Shown here piece by piece: positions 5,622 to 5,930 of a stretch of 5,930 nt of DNA. Where the stretch lies: positions 1 through 5,930 of the forward strand of contig JABSPC010000004.1 in assembly GCA_013215515.1 (NCBI GenBank). The letters run 5' to 3'. Origin of the DNA: Crocinitomicaceae bacterium (lineage in GTDB: Bacteria; Bacteroidota; Bacteroidia; Flavobacteriales_D; Crocinitomicaceae). The translations under genes were made by a program, and so were the position numbers. A model generated the notes under the pieces. That model worked only from the letters and a program-made list of their open reading frames with translations, made no database searches and had not been told where the DNA came from. The stretch's first letter is position 1. Each line of letters starts with the position of its first letter.

Positions 5622-5930
5622 ATGAACAATTTGCTCATAACTCCGATTGAATTTCTTAAAGGTGTAGGCCCCAAGAAGGCTGAGCTTTTAAAGAAGGAGT
5701 TGGGTATTTTCACATTTAGGGATCTACTTACCTATTTTCCATTTCGATATATTGATAGGTCACAGTTTCATAAGGTCTCAGACTTAATGGGATTGAACGG
5801 TCCTGTGCAATTGAAAGGTAAGATTGTAGGAATGATGAATGTTGGATCAGGAAGAAGCAAACGGCTCACGGCTCAGTTTCAAGATGAATCAGGAATGATT
5901 AATCTCGTTTGGTTCAAGGGTGCAAATTGG
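5622..5930 (+). CDS. recG: ATP-dependent DNA helicase RecG, N-terminal part (runs off the window)
   Basis: RecG is a superfamily 2 helicase that remodels stalled replication forks and branch-migrates Holliday junctions. The visible 103 codons hold the start of its wedge region: TPIEFLKGVGPKKAELLKKE (residues 7-26), including the helix-hairpin-helix-like GVGPKKAELL. DLLTYFPFRYIDR (34-46), a hallmark of RecG N-termini, follows. Then comes the beginning of the OB-fold that grips the fork (VQLKGKIVG at 62-70, LTAQFQDESGMINLVWFKG at 82-100). The helicase motifs lie beyond the window. The ATG at 5622 is the only conventional start after an in-frame stop at 5610. No Shine-Dalgarno sequence precedes it. 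Bacteroidota RecG often begins this close to the GVGPKKAELL motif, without the longer N-terminal extension seen in some other phyla. Confidence 0.95.
   Translation, partial: MNNLLITPIEFLKGVGPKKAELLKKELGIFTFRDLLTYFPFRYIDRSQFHKVSDLMGLNGPVQLKGKIVGMMNVGSGRSKRLTAQFQDESGMINLVWFKGANW

Overview
The window looks like a chromosomal housekeeping segment from a low-GC member of the Bacteroidota, probably of flavobacterial type. Three things support this. Perfect or near-perfect copies of the Bacteroidota -7 promoter box (TAnnTTTG) precede most transcription units. Most starts have no Shine-Dalgarno sequence. The protein sequences are of Bacteroidota type: a TamB-like giant protein divergent from tsaD, and a DsbD built from a CcdA-like membrane part plus a thioredoxin domain with a CANC site. 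Assignment below phylum level is a guess.

Layout. Bases 1-1025 (minus strand) hold the N-terminal 341 codons of a large TamB-like envelope protein. Only 21 bp separate its ATG from the GTG start of tsaD (1047-2123, plus strand), the catalytic subunit for tRNA t6A37 modification. Two opposed TAnnTTTG boxes are packed in and beside that gap. A 96-residue protein of unknown function follows (2219-2509), with a candidate promoter that carries a small palindrome. Next is a tight three-gene operon (2618-5521): two secreted proteins resembling the N-terminal (alpha) domain of DsbD, then a DsbD that keeps the eight-helix electron-transfer core and the C-terminal thioredoxin domain but lacks a recognisable alpha domain. 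A strong intrinsic terminator closes the operon (5539-5576). The window ends in the first 103 codons of recG (5622 onward).

How the genes work together. The three dsb genes should form one reductant-export relay: cytoplasmic thioredoxin, membrane Cys pair, thioredoxin-like domain, then alpha-domain proteins that hand electrons to envelope clients. In E. coli the alpha domain is part of the DsbD polypeptide. Here it appears detached and present twice, with different active-site cap regions, so the hub may serve two separate outlets. The other genes (tamB-like, tsaD, recG) are independent core functions.

I saw no mobile element, CRISPR array, tRNA or rRNA gene, and no gene-free stretch over 300 bp. 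I found no convincing wholly new system. The split, duplicated DsbD module, the face-to-face tamB/tsaD promoters and the uncharacterised 96-residue protein are the points most worth following.
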